From Luteolibacter sp. SL250 (GTDB lineage: Bacteria; Verrucomicrobiota; Verrucomicrobiia; Verrucomicrobiales; Akkermansiaceae): DNA of 64,000 nucleotides. The notes under the pieces were generated by a model. It was given only the letters and a program-made list of their open reading frames with translations, made no database searches and was not told where the DNA came from. This document shows, one piece after another, positions 8,122 to 16,296 of the stretch; position 1 is the first letter of the stretch; the number at the start of each line of letters is the position of its first letter. The stretch spans positions 2,046,001 to 2,110,000 of the forward strand of contig NZ_CP113054.1 in NCBI RefSeq assembly GCF_026625605.1, in the 5' to 3' direction. The translations under genes were made by a program, and so were the position numbers.

Positions 8122-9801
8122 ATGCACGCCATCAAACGCGCCTTCTTCTGGCTCTCCGGAGCCGGTACCCACACTCTCGAACAATGCCCGAACTGGGAGC
8201 AGCGGAAGTATGTCGCCTTTGGTGCGACTGTGCTCGTCCCGTGCATGTTCGCGTTCATCGCCTGCGCCTACGCGCTCTCCACGCTGACGGATAATGCGCG
8301 GGTGATCTACCCGGTGGCGGCGGTGTGGGCCTTCATCATCCTCACCATCGACCGCGCCCTGCTGGCGGGTTACCGGCCATACCTTTCCTTCATGCGGAAG
8401 GGAGCGCAGTTCTGCCTGCGCCTGCTGGTGGCCATTCTCATGGGCATCACCATCGCCCACCCGCTGGTCCTGCTGCTGTTCCGGGACACCGTTTCCTCGG
8501 TGATCGAGAAGGACCGCGCGGCGGAGATCGAGATCGTCCGCACCGGCTTTGAGAAGGAGAAGGAAAAGGTCCGCGGCAACATCACCAAACTGGAAGCCGC
8601 CATCGCCGAACAACGGCAGAAGTGGAACGAGTCCTTCCAGGCGAAGTTCATCCTCCAGGAAAATGAGAACGCTGACGCCGCCATCCCAGGCCTGACGGCG
8701 GAGCAGCAGAAGGAACTGAAGGCGGCGATCGACGAAGGAACCGCGCCATTCCGCGAGCGGCTCACCGTGGTGGACAAGCAATTCGAGGAACTCAGCCCGC
8801 AGTATGCGAAGCTCCAGACGGAGCTGGGATTCTGGCAGGCGGAGTTCGAGCGGGAGTTGAACGGCCAGCGTTCCGGACTGTCCGGGGAGGGGCCGCGCGC
8901 CCGCTCCATCCGCGCGGACCAGCTTGAACCGCGCCGGGAGGAATCAAAGCGCATGGGTGCGCTGCTGGAGCACCTGACCGCTGAGAAAGCGAACCTCCAG
9001 ACCCAGTCGCGCCAGGCGGAGGCCACGGCCATCGCCGGATTCGAAGCGAAGCTCGCGGAGATCGAGAAGGCGAACCAGGCGGAGGCCGACCGTGTCGCCG
9101 CCCTCAAGCAGAAGGTGGAGCAGGACCAGGCGGAGCAATTCGTCACCCAGCAGAACGGTCTGCGGGAAACCATCAAGCTGCAGATCGACAGCCGGATCAA
9201 GGAACTGGAGGTCGTACAGGGGGAGCTGACCGCCGTGGTGGCGGAGGAGTCCGACCGTCTGGCCGCCATCCGGGCGGAGCCGCGGAAGGACATCCTGACC
9301 CAGACCTTGGCCCTGCATGCGTTGTTCGAAGCCGGGAACGAGGGCGGTCAGTTCGCCTTCTACACCTACATCATCCTCACCGCCCTTTTCATGCTGGTGG
9401 ATACCATCCCGCTCATCGTGAAGTTTTTCACGAAACCGGGGCCGTATGACTCGCTGGTGGACCGGGATGAGATTTCCTTCGACTCCGAGCACAAGGCCTA
9501 CAAGCAGAGCCGCAGCCGCTACATGGAACAGCTCTCCAGCGGCAACCTCATCGCCGTCACCCGCAACCAGCGGCTGGAACACGCGCTGGTCGATGGCGTG
9601 GAACACACCCGCGCCGCCCGCGAGTTCCTGGATTCACTCATCGAGATGGAGCGTGCCTTCGCCGATAAGATGAAGATGGAGGAACAGAACATCGGCATCG
9701 CGGAAAGCCACAAGCGCGAAGCGCTGGAGGCCATCAAGCAACGCTTCTACGCCGACCTCAACCACCGCATGGAGGTCTTCTTCAGCGCGCGCCACGCGTG
9801 A
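8122..9801 (+). CDS. DUF4407 domain-containing coiled-coil membrane protein
   Basis: Start 8122 gives a 559-residue protein with the DUF4407 N-terminus (RAFFWLSGAG). Hydrophobic segments at about 30-52, 62-82 and 97-121 precede a very long charged coiled coil (about 130-400), and a fourth membrane segment (about 410-435) precedes a second helical C-terminal part. The topology suggests both helical domains lie on the same side of the membrane. The family has no established function; its shape resembles structural or signalling membrane proteins. An upstream ATG at 8029 would add an unlikely 31-residue tail. The gene stands alone between minus-strand neighbours. Confidence 0.85.
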   Translation: MHAIKRAFFWLSGAGTHTLEQCPNWEQRKYVAFGATVLVPCMFAFIACAYALSTLTDNARVIYPVAAVWAFIILTIDRALLAGYRPYLSFMRKGAQFCLRLLVAILMGITIAHPLVLLLFRDTVSSVIEKDRAAEIEIVRTGFEKEKEKVRGNITKLEAAIAEQRQKWNESFQAKFILQENENADAAIPGLTAEQQKELKAAIDEGTAPFRERLTVVDKQFEELSPQYAKLQTELGFWQAEFERELNGQRSGLSGEGPRARSIRADQLEPRREESKRMGALLEHLTAEKANLQTQSRQAEATAIAGFEAKLAEIEKANQAEADRVAALKQKVEQDQAEQFVTQQNGLRETIKLQIDSRIKELEVVQGELTAVVAEESDRLAAIRAEPRKDILTQTLALHALFEAGNEGGQFAFYTYIILTALFMLVDTIPLIVKFFTKPGPYDSLVDRDEISFDSEHKAYKQSRSRYMEQLSSGNLIAVTRNQRLEHALVDGVEHTRAAREFLDSLIEMERAFADKMKMEEQNIGIAESHKREALEAIKQRFYADLNHRMEVFFSARHA

Positions 9802-9899
9802 CGTTCCGTAGCGTCATGGCTGCGCCATGACGGCTGGGGAACCTCCGCTTCCCCGGGAGATCGCATCGGAATGATGTAGTCCGGCGGAGCGCGGCGGTC
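9802..9899. repeat. Palindromic intergenic element between convergent genes
   Basis: Directly after the DUF4407 stop lies a perfect 9-bp hairpin, CGTCATGGC with GCCATGACG around TGC, followed by GGGGAA/TTCCCC and a GC-rich CCGGCGGAGCGCGGCGG stretch. The style is that of a dispersed extragenic palindrome. It may serve as a shared terminator for the two convergent genes, but there is no U-tract. Confidence 0.4.
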
Positions 9900-10415
9900 C
9901 TACCCTGCGACGGGCGGCTTGCCGGCCTCTCCCTCCGTTGTCCTGATGAGAAAACATTCCCGGGCTGGGCCTGCCGGGATTGCCTTTGCTGTCAGATCAC
10001 GGTCTGCCGCGATCAAGGTCCAGAATCGTCGGGCCGCCACGTTGGAGACATCATACGGAACCTCCCACATGCCAGCCCGGCTCAGCAAAAGGGTATGAGC
10101 ACTTATGGAGCCTATCTTTCTCTTCCGGAAAGCCGGGAGAATGAAGAACTCCGCGATTTGCCATTGCCACTCACCAACCTCGCCTTCTTCCCGTGATCGC
10201 ACGAGAGCGAAACCGGCCAAATTTTCTTCGAATCGGAGAATATACGGATGTCGATGAGGACTGCTCCAGTAGAGATTCCACCACCGATATTCGAACAAAC
10301 CGTCATCCCCGATCGGGGAATGATCATGGCTCGCAAGTTCATGAAGGTAGAGCTGCAACAGCCGGTCCAAGATCGGTCGATCTTCCGCGGATGCTCTGGC
10401 CACAACCAAGCTCAT
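9900..10415 (-). CDS. GNAT family N-acetyltransferase
   Basis: The 171-residue protein carries the GNAT core: a beta strand LAGFALVRS, then EFFILPAFRKRKIGS, which corresponds to the acetyl-CoA pyrophosphate-binding RxxGxG/A loop, followed by the helix SAHTLLLS and a late strand around VSNVAARRFW. It would transfer an acetyl group from acetyl-CoA to an unknown amine. Composition is somewhat richer in aromatic and basic residues than neighbouring proteins, and the codons look slightly less GC-biased, which might reflect transfer, but this is only an impression. It is 46 nt downstream of the MocR-type regulator gene on the same strand. Confidence 0.82.
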   Translation of the reverse strand: MSLVVARASAEDRPILDRLLQLYLHELASHDHSPIGDDGLFEYRWWNLYWSSPHRHPYILRFEENLAGFALVRSREEGEVGEWQWQIAEFFILPAFRKRKIGSISAHTLLLSRAGMWEVPYDVSNVAARRFWTLIAADRDLTAKAIPAGPARECFLIRTTEGEAGKPPVAG

Positions 10416-10461
10416 GTCTCGTTTGGCTGGGAGTTACTTTTATGACCTGTTGCCTGCGCCA

Positions 10462-11892
10462 TCACACCGCCGCGTGGACGATTTTTCCCAGCGTGCCCAG
10501 CGCGGCCTCCATCTTTTCGCTCCACGGGTGGCCGCAGCTCAGGCGCAGGCAGTTGGTGAAACGTCCGTCCGGAGAGAACAGGGGACCCGGAGCGAAGGAT
10601 ATGCCGGCGGCGCGTGCCTGCCGGAAGATGGGCAGCACGTCGGTGCCTTCCTCCAGCTCCACCCACAGCACGAATCCGCCCTGTGGGTTGCTCACCTTCG
10701 TCGAGTCCGGGAAAACCTCGGCCACCGTTTCCCGCATCTTGCAGACCTGCTGGCGGTAGGTGTGGCGCAGCTTCCTCAGGTGACGTTCATAACCGCCGGT
10801 CTTGAGGAACTCCGCGATGGCCAGCGCGGAAAGCGATGAGCCGCCGAGGTTGAAGGCGTGCTTCAGCTCCATGATGCGTGGCATGTACTTCCCGGCGGCG
10901 ATGTAGCCCACCCGATAGCCGGGAGCCAAGGTCTTTGAGAAGGATCCGCAGAGGATCACGTTGTCGTTGGAGTCCATCGCCTTCATGCAGCGCGGGCGCG
11001 GCCCGTCGTGCGGCAGGTCGCCGTAGATGTCATCCTCGATGACCGGGACATGGTGCATCTCCGCGAGCTGCAGCAGCGCGAGGCGGTTGGCTTCCGGCAT
11101 CAGCCCGCCCACGGGGTTGGAAAAACTCGGCACCACCAGGATGGCGGACACACGATGACGGCCCAGCGCCTTGCCCACCGCCTCGATGTCGATGCCGTCC
11201 GCGGAGCAGGCGGGAATGGCGACCACGCGGAGCTTCAACTGAGCCATCAGGTTCAGCGTGCCGTAGTAGGCGGGGGATTCCACGATGACGGTGTCCCCGG
11301 GCTTGGTCGTTGCGAGCAGGGCGAGGTGGAGCGCCTCACTGGCGCCGATGGTCACCACGAAATCGTCCGGCGAAAGGCTGCATCCCCAGTCCAGGGAGCG
11401 GCGGCTGAGTTGCTTCCGCAGTGCGAAACTGCCGGGCGCGGGATCGTATTTCATCGCCGCCGACGGTGAGCGGCGGACGATGGACGCGGTGAGGCGTGAA
11501 AGCTTGTCCAGCGGGAGCAGTTCCGCGCCGGGGGCCGCCGCGCCGAAGGGGACGAGCGACGGATCGATCATGTCGTCCGCCATGGACAGACAGGAGGCGA
11601 AGCCGGACAGGCAGGTGACGGTGGACTTGTACTTCGCCGCCTCCGGGGCGCGCAGCGCGTTGGCGAAGCGGGGGCGCACGTAGAACCCGGACTTCGGCCG
11701 GGCTTCGATCAGGCTGCGGTTCTCCAGCAAGGTGTAGGCCTGCATGACCGTCGGCACGCTGACATGGTGCTGGACGCTGAGCTGGCGCACGGAGGGGATG
11801 CGGTCCCCGGCACGCAGGGAACCGGCCTCGATCATGGATTCCATGCGTTCGGCGATCTGCTGGTAGAGCGGGGTTGCGAGTTCCTGGGCCAT
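10462..11892 (-). CDS. MocR-type GntR/aminotransferase transcriptional regulator
   Basis: From ATG at 11892 the protein has 476 residues. Residues 1-75 form a GntR winged helix (PLYQQIAERMESMI, IPSVRQLSVQHHVSVPTVMQAYTLLE), and the rest is a fold-type I aminotransferase domain with the pyridoxal-phosphate lysine in CGSFSKTLAPGYRVGY and a typical YYGTLNLM segment. MocR regulators bind PLP and usually control a neighbouring or divergent gene. Here the divergent gene is a DUF2917 protein, and the shared 153-nt gap carries CTGtACAG-like palindromes that could be its operator. The frame extends far upstream of 11892, but that part is an overlapping shadow of the divergent gene. Confident family call. 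Confidence 0.92.
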   Translation of the reverse strand: MAQELATPLYQQIAERMESMIEAGSLRAGDRIPSVRQLSVQHHVSVPTVMQAYTLLENRSLIEARPKSGFYVRPRFANALRAPEAAKYKSTVTCLSGFASCLSMADDMIDPSLVPFGAAAPGAELLPLDKLSRLTASIVRRSPSAAMKYDPAPGSFALRKQLSRRSLDWGCSLSPDDFVVTIGASEALHLALLATTKPGDTVIVESPAYYGTLNLMAQLKLRVVAIPACSADGIDIEAVGKALGRHRVSAILVVPSFSNPVGGLMPEANRLALLQLAEMHHVPVIEDDIYGDLPHDGPRPRCMKAMDSNDNVILCGSFSKTLAPGYRVGYIAAGKYMPRIMELKHAFNLGGSSLSALAIAEFLKTGGYERHLRKLRHTYRQQVCKMRETVAEVFPDSTKVSNPQGGFVLWVELEEGTDVLPIFRQARAAGISFAPGPLFSPDGRFTNCLRLSCGHPWSEKMEAALGTLGKIVHAAV

Positions 11893-12045
11893 GGCTGCGA
11901 GTGTGCCGGAAGGCGGCGACCTGGACAATATACAGGGAATCGCAGATTGTGCCTGTACAGTTTTTCCAAAGTGATGATCTGTGCAGGTAGGAAACCCAAG
12001 AGGGTGTGGATTCCCGCTCCGCCGGGAAGGGGTAAGGTGGAAGGC
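11893..12045. promoter_or_regulatory. Divergent promoter region with CTGtACAG-like operators
   Basis: The gap between the MocR regulator and the DUF2917 gene contains an imperfect palindrome CCTGGACAATATACAGG (11920-11936), the perfect 8-bp palindrome CTGTACAG (11953-11960) and a related CTGTGCAG (11979-11986). Spacing between the second and third centres is 26 nt. Repeated half-sites in a regulator's own divergent promoter are typical autoregulatory MocR/GntR operators. A good ribosome site (AAGGTGGAAGG) precedes the rightward gene. Confidence 0.5.
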
Positions 12046-12342
12046 ATGCAACTGGTGCTGCCTCCGCTCCCATTTCTCCGCCGTCTTTCCTTTGCCTGTT
12101 TCGGCGGGCGGGCAGGGAGCATCCGCCTGTCGAGGGAGCTGTCGGAGCGGGAGACCGTGCGGCTCTCCCCCGTGCGGCGGCTGCTGGTAAGCTGCAGCGA
12201 GGGCACCGTCTGGATCACCAGTGGAAGGAGTGATGCGGGTGATGTGGTGCTGCAACCCGGCGACCGGCTGGCGGTGGCCGCCGGATCCTCCGTGGTCATC
12301 GAGGGGCTGCAGGCATCCCGGATCGAAGTGGGGGCTTGTTGA
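12046..12342 (+). CDS. DUF2917 domain-containing protein
   Basis: The start at 12046 follows a strong ribosome site and yields 98 residues. The C-terminal half matches DUF2917: a short beta-rich motif GTVWITSGRSDAGDVVLQPGD followed by a valine-rich strand and an IEGLQASRIEV ending, in the manner of a small cupin. Proteins of this family are often encoded next to MocR/GntR regulators and lack a known activity. Here it is divergently transcribed from such a regulator. It has no signal peptide and should be cytoplasmic. Confidence 0.8.
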   Translation: MQLVLPPLPFLRRLSFACFGGRAGSIRLSRELSERETVRLSPVRRLLVSCSEGTVWITSGRSDAGDVVLQPGDRLAVAAGSSVVIEGLQASRIEVGAC

Positions 12343-12427
12343 GTCCGTGACTGGCAGGGACGCCGCATTTCCCTTTCCGCCCCCCACGCATTGACAAAGC
12401 CCGCGTGATTCCCCCAACTGCCCTCCG

Positions 12428-13147
12428 ATGAAGCGATCCTTTGCCCTTGCCGCGTTTTCCGCCCTGTCCGGTCTGGCCTCAACCCAGGCTGCCGTGATCT
12501 CATTGACCCCGGCCGCGGACCGCACGATCCGTGGCGAAGGGACATCCAGCGCTGACGACGGCACCCTCATCATCGGCTACAACAACAACAGTTACGCCCT
12601 CCACGCACTGCTGAGCTTCACCCTCGCTCCGATCACATTGGGTCCGGGTGAGTCCATCGTTGTGACGGGAGTGACCATGGATGTCCGGCTGGCGACGACG
12701 CCGGGCCTGGGCAACGGTGCATTGACAGTGACCCTGAATGACTACGGATTCAGCTTCACCGAATCCGGCGCCATCTGGGCGGATCCTGATGGAAATGGCA
12801 ACAGTGCGACCGGAGATACCACTCCGGGAGGGACGGCGGGTACGCCCCTCAGCACCATCACCGTCTCCAATCCCGGGAGTACCTCGGACGTCGCGCGCAC
12901 GTTTGGCAGCAGCTCGGCCTTCGTCGCGGATGTCCAGTCCATCATCGGAACCGGCGGTGAACTCAACTACATCATGACGTCCAACGCCACGTCGGATAGC
13001 TTCTTCACCCGTCTGGTGAGTTCCGAAGGAGCGACCGCAGGATACCGCCCGACGCTGGTCATCAGCTATGAAGTCATCCCGGAGCCTTCGGCCGCCATGC
13101 TCGCCGGTCTCGCGGGCCTCGGTTTCATGGCGCGCCGCCGCCGCTGA
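12428..13147 (+). CDS. PEP-CTERM protein with DNRLRE-like domain
   Basis: The 239-residue product has a signal peptide (about 1-21, ending TQA), a central beta-rich domain whose opening TPAADRTIRGEGTSS resembles the DNRLRE/disaggregatase-related module, and a C-terminal PEP-CTERM tail (IPEPSAAML, hydrophobic segment, ARRRR). It should be exported and sorted by an exosortase. A perfect TTGACA hexamer lies at 12391, 31 nt before the start, but no matching -10 was found. A strong intrinsic terminator follows. Confidence 0.87.
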   Translation: MKRSFALAAFSALSGLASTQAAVISLTPAADRTIRGEGTSSADDGTLIIGYNNNSYALHALLSFTLAPITLGPGESIVVTGVTMDVRLATTPGLGNGALTVTLNDYGFSFTESGAIWADPDGNGNSATGDTTPGGTAGTPLSTITVSNPGSTSDVARTFGSSSAFVADVQSIIGTGGELNYIMTSNATSDSFFTRLVSSEGATAGYRPTLVISYEVIPEPSAAMLAGLAGLGFMARRRR

Positions 13148-13176
13148 CCTTCTCCCTCTGGTTTCCTGGAAAAGGG

Positions 13177-13210
13177 AAAGCCGCCGCCGGAGATCCGGAG
13201 GCGGCTTTTT
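13177..13210 (+). terminator. Rho-independent terminator
   Basis: A GC-rich stem GCCGCC-G-CCGG with loop AGAT and return CCGG-A-GGCGGC is followed directly by TTTTT. It lies 30 nt after the PEP-CTERM stop and just before the convergent FAD oxidoreductase stop. AAAG/CTTT flanks could let it act in both directions. Confidence 0.88.
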
Positions 13211-13228
13211 CATTCAGGAGCGGACGTG

Positions 13229-15385
13229 TCAGTCCACCGGCATCCAGCGCACGGCGTCGATGACGACGTGGCCGTTGGTGTCCTTGTTGGTGATGGTGAC
13301 GCTGCCTTCACTGTCGAACTCGAAGCGGCCGACGGAGGTGAAGCTGCCATCGATGGCGGGTGCCTTTTTCTGGTTGAGCGTTGCCTGCTTGTCACCGCCT
13401 TTGGCTGCGATGGTCACCGGCACGTTGTCCGCGCGGTTGTTGTTCGCCACGTAGGCCACCTGCACGTCGTAGGTGCCGGCCTTCGGCAGCTTCGCGGTGA
13501 ACTTGGCGACCGCCTTGCCATCGCCCGCGGCGTGGTCGTGCTGGAAGCCCTCACCCACGCCGATGAGCAGGGTGGAGGCGGACCAGCCGCCGTTGCGGGA
13601 CGCGGCCCCGTCATCGACGATGGTGCCTTTCAGTTCCTTGATGTCCTTCAGCTTCGTGCGGTCCTTCGGTGGCGCGGTGTAGTTCAGCACCTGCCCGTCC
13701 GCCAGCAGGCGTTCGCGCAGCTTCGCGTAGTCCACCTTCTGCAGCGTCGTGCCGGCTTCGATCGCATGGCTCACGGCGGTCGCGCCGCTCTGGCCCAGAA
13801 TCATGAACACCGGCTCCATGCGGATGCTGCCGAAGGCCATATGGGAGGAACTGAGGGCGATGGGAACCACCAGATTCGAGCATTCCTGTTCACGCGGGAC
13901 GATGCTGCGGTAGCTGATGGGATACGGAGGGAAGCCACCAACCTGCACGTCGCCCTCGTTCTTCACCTGGCCCTTTTCGTCGATGTGGCGGCGGACATGG
14001 TGGGAGTCCATGGTGTAGGCGCCCATGCCGACGGAGTCCTCCACCGGGCGTTCCTGCTGGCAATGCTGCTGAAGCATCACCAGGTCGGAGATCATGCGGC
14101 GGCCTTCCCGCACGTAGATCTGTCCCTGCCAGCCGTTGCCGTCGGTGAACTCGTCCTTGGTCATGCCCCACTTGGACACCTCCGCACGCACGCGTTCCGG
14201 CACGCGCGGGTGGTTCGCCAGGCTCCACATCACGCCCTGCTGGTAGAGCAAGTGCTTCGCGCGGATCTCCTTGCGCTTGTCATAGGTGCCTTCCGGCCAT
14301 TCGTAGTTCTGGCCGATGAAGTCGGTGGAGAAGCCGTCGCGGTTGTTCGTGTCCGTCTTGCGGTTCGGCATCAGGGAGTTGATCCATGGGAAACGTCCCT
14401 CGCCGCCACCTTTCTCGAAGTGGCGGAAAAGCAACTCGTACCACTGCTCGTCGTAGCCCTCCGGCTTGTGGAAGGGGATCTGGTTCTCCTTCACGTCCGT
14501 GAGGCACATGCGGAAGCAGAACGCCTGCATGCGGTGGTCGCTCGCGCCTTCCTTCTGCGGGCCGGTGGTGTCCACCCATGGCAGCAGGCCGCTGGACGGA
14601 TCCCCCGGCTTCACATACGGGTCCACGCCATCCGCGAGCTGGTGGTGCCGCGCCTTCAGCGTCTGCACGCCGTTGAGCGTCTCCTGATAGACATCGAAGC
14701 CCTCGCGGCCGACGGTGTAGGCGACGCCGCCGGAGGCCATGAGGTCGCCTTCGTAAGTGGCATCCATGAAGAACTTCCCGGAGAAGCGCTTGCCGGACTC
14801 CATCACGATCTCCGTGATGCGGTTGCCGTCCTTCACCACACCCTCCGCCACCGTGCCCGGGGCGGCGGTCCAGTAGCCGGTTCCGTTGTCCTTGCTCTTC
14901 GCCTCGCCCTTCCGGTTCAGCCTCTCGCCGTAGATGATCTTGATGTCATGCTTCTTCACCCAGTCGTGGTAGATGGCGAGCGCGGTCGATGGCTCGAAGG
15001 TCCACAGCGTGTCCTCCTCCGCGGCGGTCTGGCTCTGGCCGGTGCCGCGGAAGGCTCCGCCCTCCGGCTTCTTCTCCCATTTCCATGATTCCGGTTTCAG
15101 ATACCAGGTGCGCACCGCCCGGTAGAAGTCGCGGGAAATGCCGCCGATGACGTGTTTGTTGCCGATGTCCGTCTGGCCCAGGCCGCCGGTGGTCAGTCCG
15201 CCGATCCGGTCGGATGGCTCGATCACCACCACGCTGCGGCCCATCTTCTTTGCTTGTACCGCCGCCGCGACCGCAGCGCTGGATCCGCCGTAGATGACGA
15301 GGTCGTATTTCTCCGGCTCCGCGCCGAATCCGGTGCTGGCCAGCAGCAGGCTTGAAAGGGTGAAGGTCGGTATGAGTTTGTGCAT
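13229..15385 (-). CDS. Exported FAD-dependent oxidoreductase with C-terminal golvesin-like domain
   Basis: Start 15385 (MHKLIPTFTLSSLLLASTGFGA) gives a signal peptide and a product of 718 residues. A Rossmann dinucleotide fold opens the mature protein (YDLVIYGGSSAAVAAAVQAKKMG, then IEPSDRIGGLTTGGLG), typical of the FAD_oxidored family common in planctomycetes and verrucomicrobia. The last ~130 residues (NGGWSAS, HDHAAGDG, AGTYDVQVAYVANNNRADNVPV, VIDAVRWMP) match the golvesin C-terminal-like module, a putative carbohydrate- or surface-binding beta-sandwich. Substrate unknown; a sugar or sugar acid is often proposed for relatives. It is divergent from an XRE-cupin regulator and has a strong inverted repeat upstream. 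Confidence 0.88.
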   Translation of the reverse strand: MHKLIPTFTLSSLLLASTGFGAEPEKYDLVIYGGSSAAVAAAVQAKKMGRSVVVIEPSDRIGGLTTGGLGQTDIGNKHVIGGISRDFYRAVRTWYLKPESWKWEKKPEGGAFRGTGQSQTAAEEDTLWTFEPSTALAIYHDWVKKHDIKIIYGERLNRKGEAKSKDNGTGYWTAAPGTVAEGVVKDGNRITEIVMESGKRFSGKFFMDATYEGDLMASGGVAYTVGREGFDVYQETLNGVQTLKARHHQLADGVDPYVKPGDPSSGLLPWVDTTGPQKEGASDHRMQAFCFRMCLTDVKENQIPFHKPEGYDEQWYELLFRHFEKGGGEGRFPWINSLMPNRKTDTNNRDGFSTDFIGQNYEWPEGTYDKRKEIRAKHLLYQQGVMWSLANHPRVPERVRAEVSKWGMTKDEFTDGNGWQGQIYVREGRRMISDLVMLQQHCQQERPVEDSVGMGAYTMDSHHVRRHIDEKGQVKNEGDVQVGGFPPYPISYRSIVPREQECSNLVVPIALSSSHMAFGSIRMEPVFMILGQSGATAVSHAIEAGTTLQKVDYAKLRERLLADGQVLNYTAPPKDRTKLKDIKELKGTIVDDGAASRNGGWSASTLLIGVGEGFQHDHAAGDGKAVAKFTAKLPKAGTYDVQVAYVANNNRADNVPVTIAAKGGDKQATLNQKKAPAIDGSFTSVGRFEFDSEGSVTITNKDTNGHVVIDAVRWMPVD

Positions 15386-15695
15386 GGGTTCGCTTGTGGG
15401 GTTTCTGTTGGATGATGTGAAAAAGGGGCCGTTACCTACGGCGGGCACGCCGGTTGCTTTCAGATCGCCGGGGCGGTTGGAAAAACCGGTGGATTTTCCA
15501 ACCATGCCGCCCTTCTGCCGTGCCGGAGACCATCAGCGCCATGGCAAACGTGCCGTTCCACGGGAAAGCGGCATACCTTGCCGGAAAACGGAACGCGCCG
15601 GTGCCGGTTTCGCCACGAAGCTGTGGATGTTGTTTCCAAAGCCGCGCACGGCGGCTAAGGTGCGGCGCGCGGAAAGAAGACACCGCAGGATCACC
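15386..15695. other. Divergent intergenic region, FAD oxidoreductase / XRE-cupin regulator
   Basis: No gene is supported in this 310-nt gap; open frames through it are upstream extensions of the two flanking genes. It holds a perfect 10-bp inverted repeat at 15475-15503 and a ribosome site AGGA just before the regulator's GTG start. Promoters for both flanking genes must lie here, but I could not assign clear -35/-10 boxes. Confidence 0.55.
15475..15503. promoter_or_regulatory. Perfect 10-bp inverted repeat in divergent promoter region
   Basis: GGTTGGAAAA and TTTTCCAACC are exact reverse complements, 9 nt apart, and the spacer itself begins with the palindrome ACCGGT. The site is about 90 nt upstream of the FAD oxidoreductase start. 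It is a plausible operator for the adjacent XRE-cupin regulator, or a leader hairpin. Confidence 0.5.
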
Positions 15696-16280
15696 GTGAA
15701 TCTGGTCGAACTCGCCCAACGCCTCAAGGACGCCCGCCTCCAGCGGGGACTCACTCTGGATGAAGTGTCGGAACGATCCGGACTGGCCAAAGGCCTGCTG
15801 TCGAAGGTGGAGAACTTCCGCGTGACCCCGACGCTCATCACCCTGTCAAAGCTGACCGAGGCGCTGGGCCTGAAGCTTTCCGACCTGCTGGACGGACTGG
15901 ATGAAAAGCCGTCCATCAGCGTGGTGCGGCGCGGGGAACGGCAGATCATCGAGCGCAACCGCGCGCAGACGGACGACCCGCGGCTCAACAACTACTATGA
16001 GTCCCTCGTCGCCCGCGGGGCGGACCGCGTGATGGAGCCGTTCGAGATCCGCGTGCCTGCCAACGGCGGCAGGCAGGAGGCGCTGCAGCATGAGGGGGAG
16101 GAGTTCCTCATGGTGCTGGAAGGGGAGGTGAAATTCCTTTTCGGGGATGAGATCATCGCTCTGAAGGAAGGGGACAGCATCTACTTCGATGCGGAGGCGA
16201 ACCACCGCCTCTACAATGACACGGCGGAGGACGCCCGCGTCGTCAGCGTGATGTGCTTCGGCGGGCGTTCGCGCAGGTAG
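15696..16280 (+). CDS. XRE-family transcriptional regulator with cupin domain
   Basis: A GTG start at 15696, preceded by AGGA, gives 194 residues. The N-terminal helix-turn-helix is clear: LAQRLKDARLQRGLTLDEVS then GLAKGLLSKVENFRVTPTL. A linker leads to a C-terminal cupin (EGEEFLMVLEGEVKF, LKEGDSIYFDAEANHRLYN) that may bind a small-molecule effector; in this family the cupin senses amino-acid or sugar derivatives. It is likely a repressor or activator of the divergent FAD oxidoreductase gene and of itself, through the inverted repeat between them. Its stop is only 16 nt from the convergent stop of the NAGPA gene. Confidence 0.9.
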   Translation: MNLVELAQRLKDARLQRGLTLDEVSERSGLAKGLLSKVENFRVTPTLITLSKLTEALGLKLSDLLDGLDEKPSISVVRRGERQIIERNRAQTDDPRLNNYYESLVARGADRVMEPFEIRVPANGGRQEALQHEGEEFLMVLEGEVKFLFGDEIIALKEGDSIYFDAEANHRLYNDTAEDARVVSVMCFGGRSRR

Positions 16281-16296
16281 CCTTGGATGGCACGCG

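Noticed and set aside
12391-12420. Perfect TTGACA as promoter of the DNRLRE-like PEP-CTERM gene
   Set aside because: No -10 hexamer at 16-18 nt distance, and the gap to the start codon is only 31 nt.
11893-12573. Upstream extension of the MocR regulator frame to 12573
   Set aside because: The extension overlaps the DUF2917 gene and its promoter, and the GntR domain begins right after the ATG at 11892.
13226-15088. 620-codon plus-strand frame opposite the FAD oxidoreductase
   Set aside because: Composition of His/Val/Arg and absence of motifs mark it as a shadow; the minus strand has a dinucleotide-binding fold.
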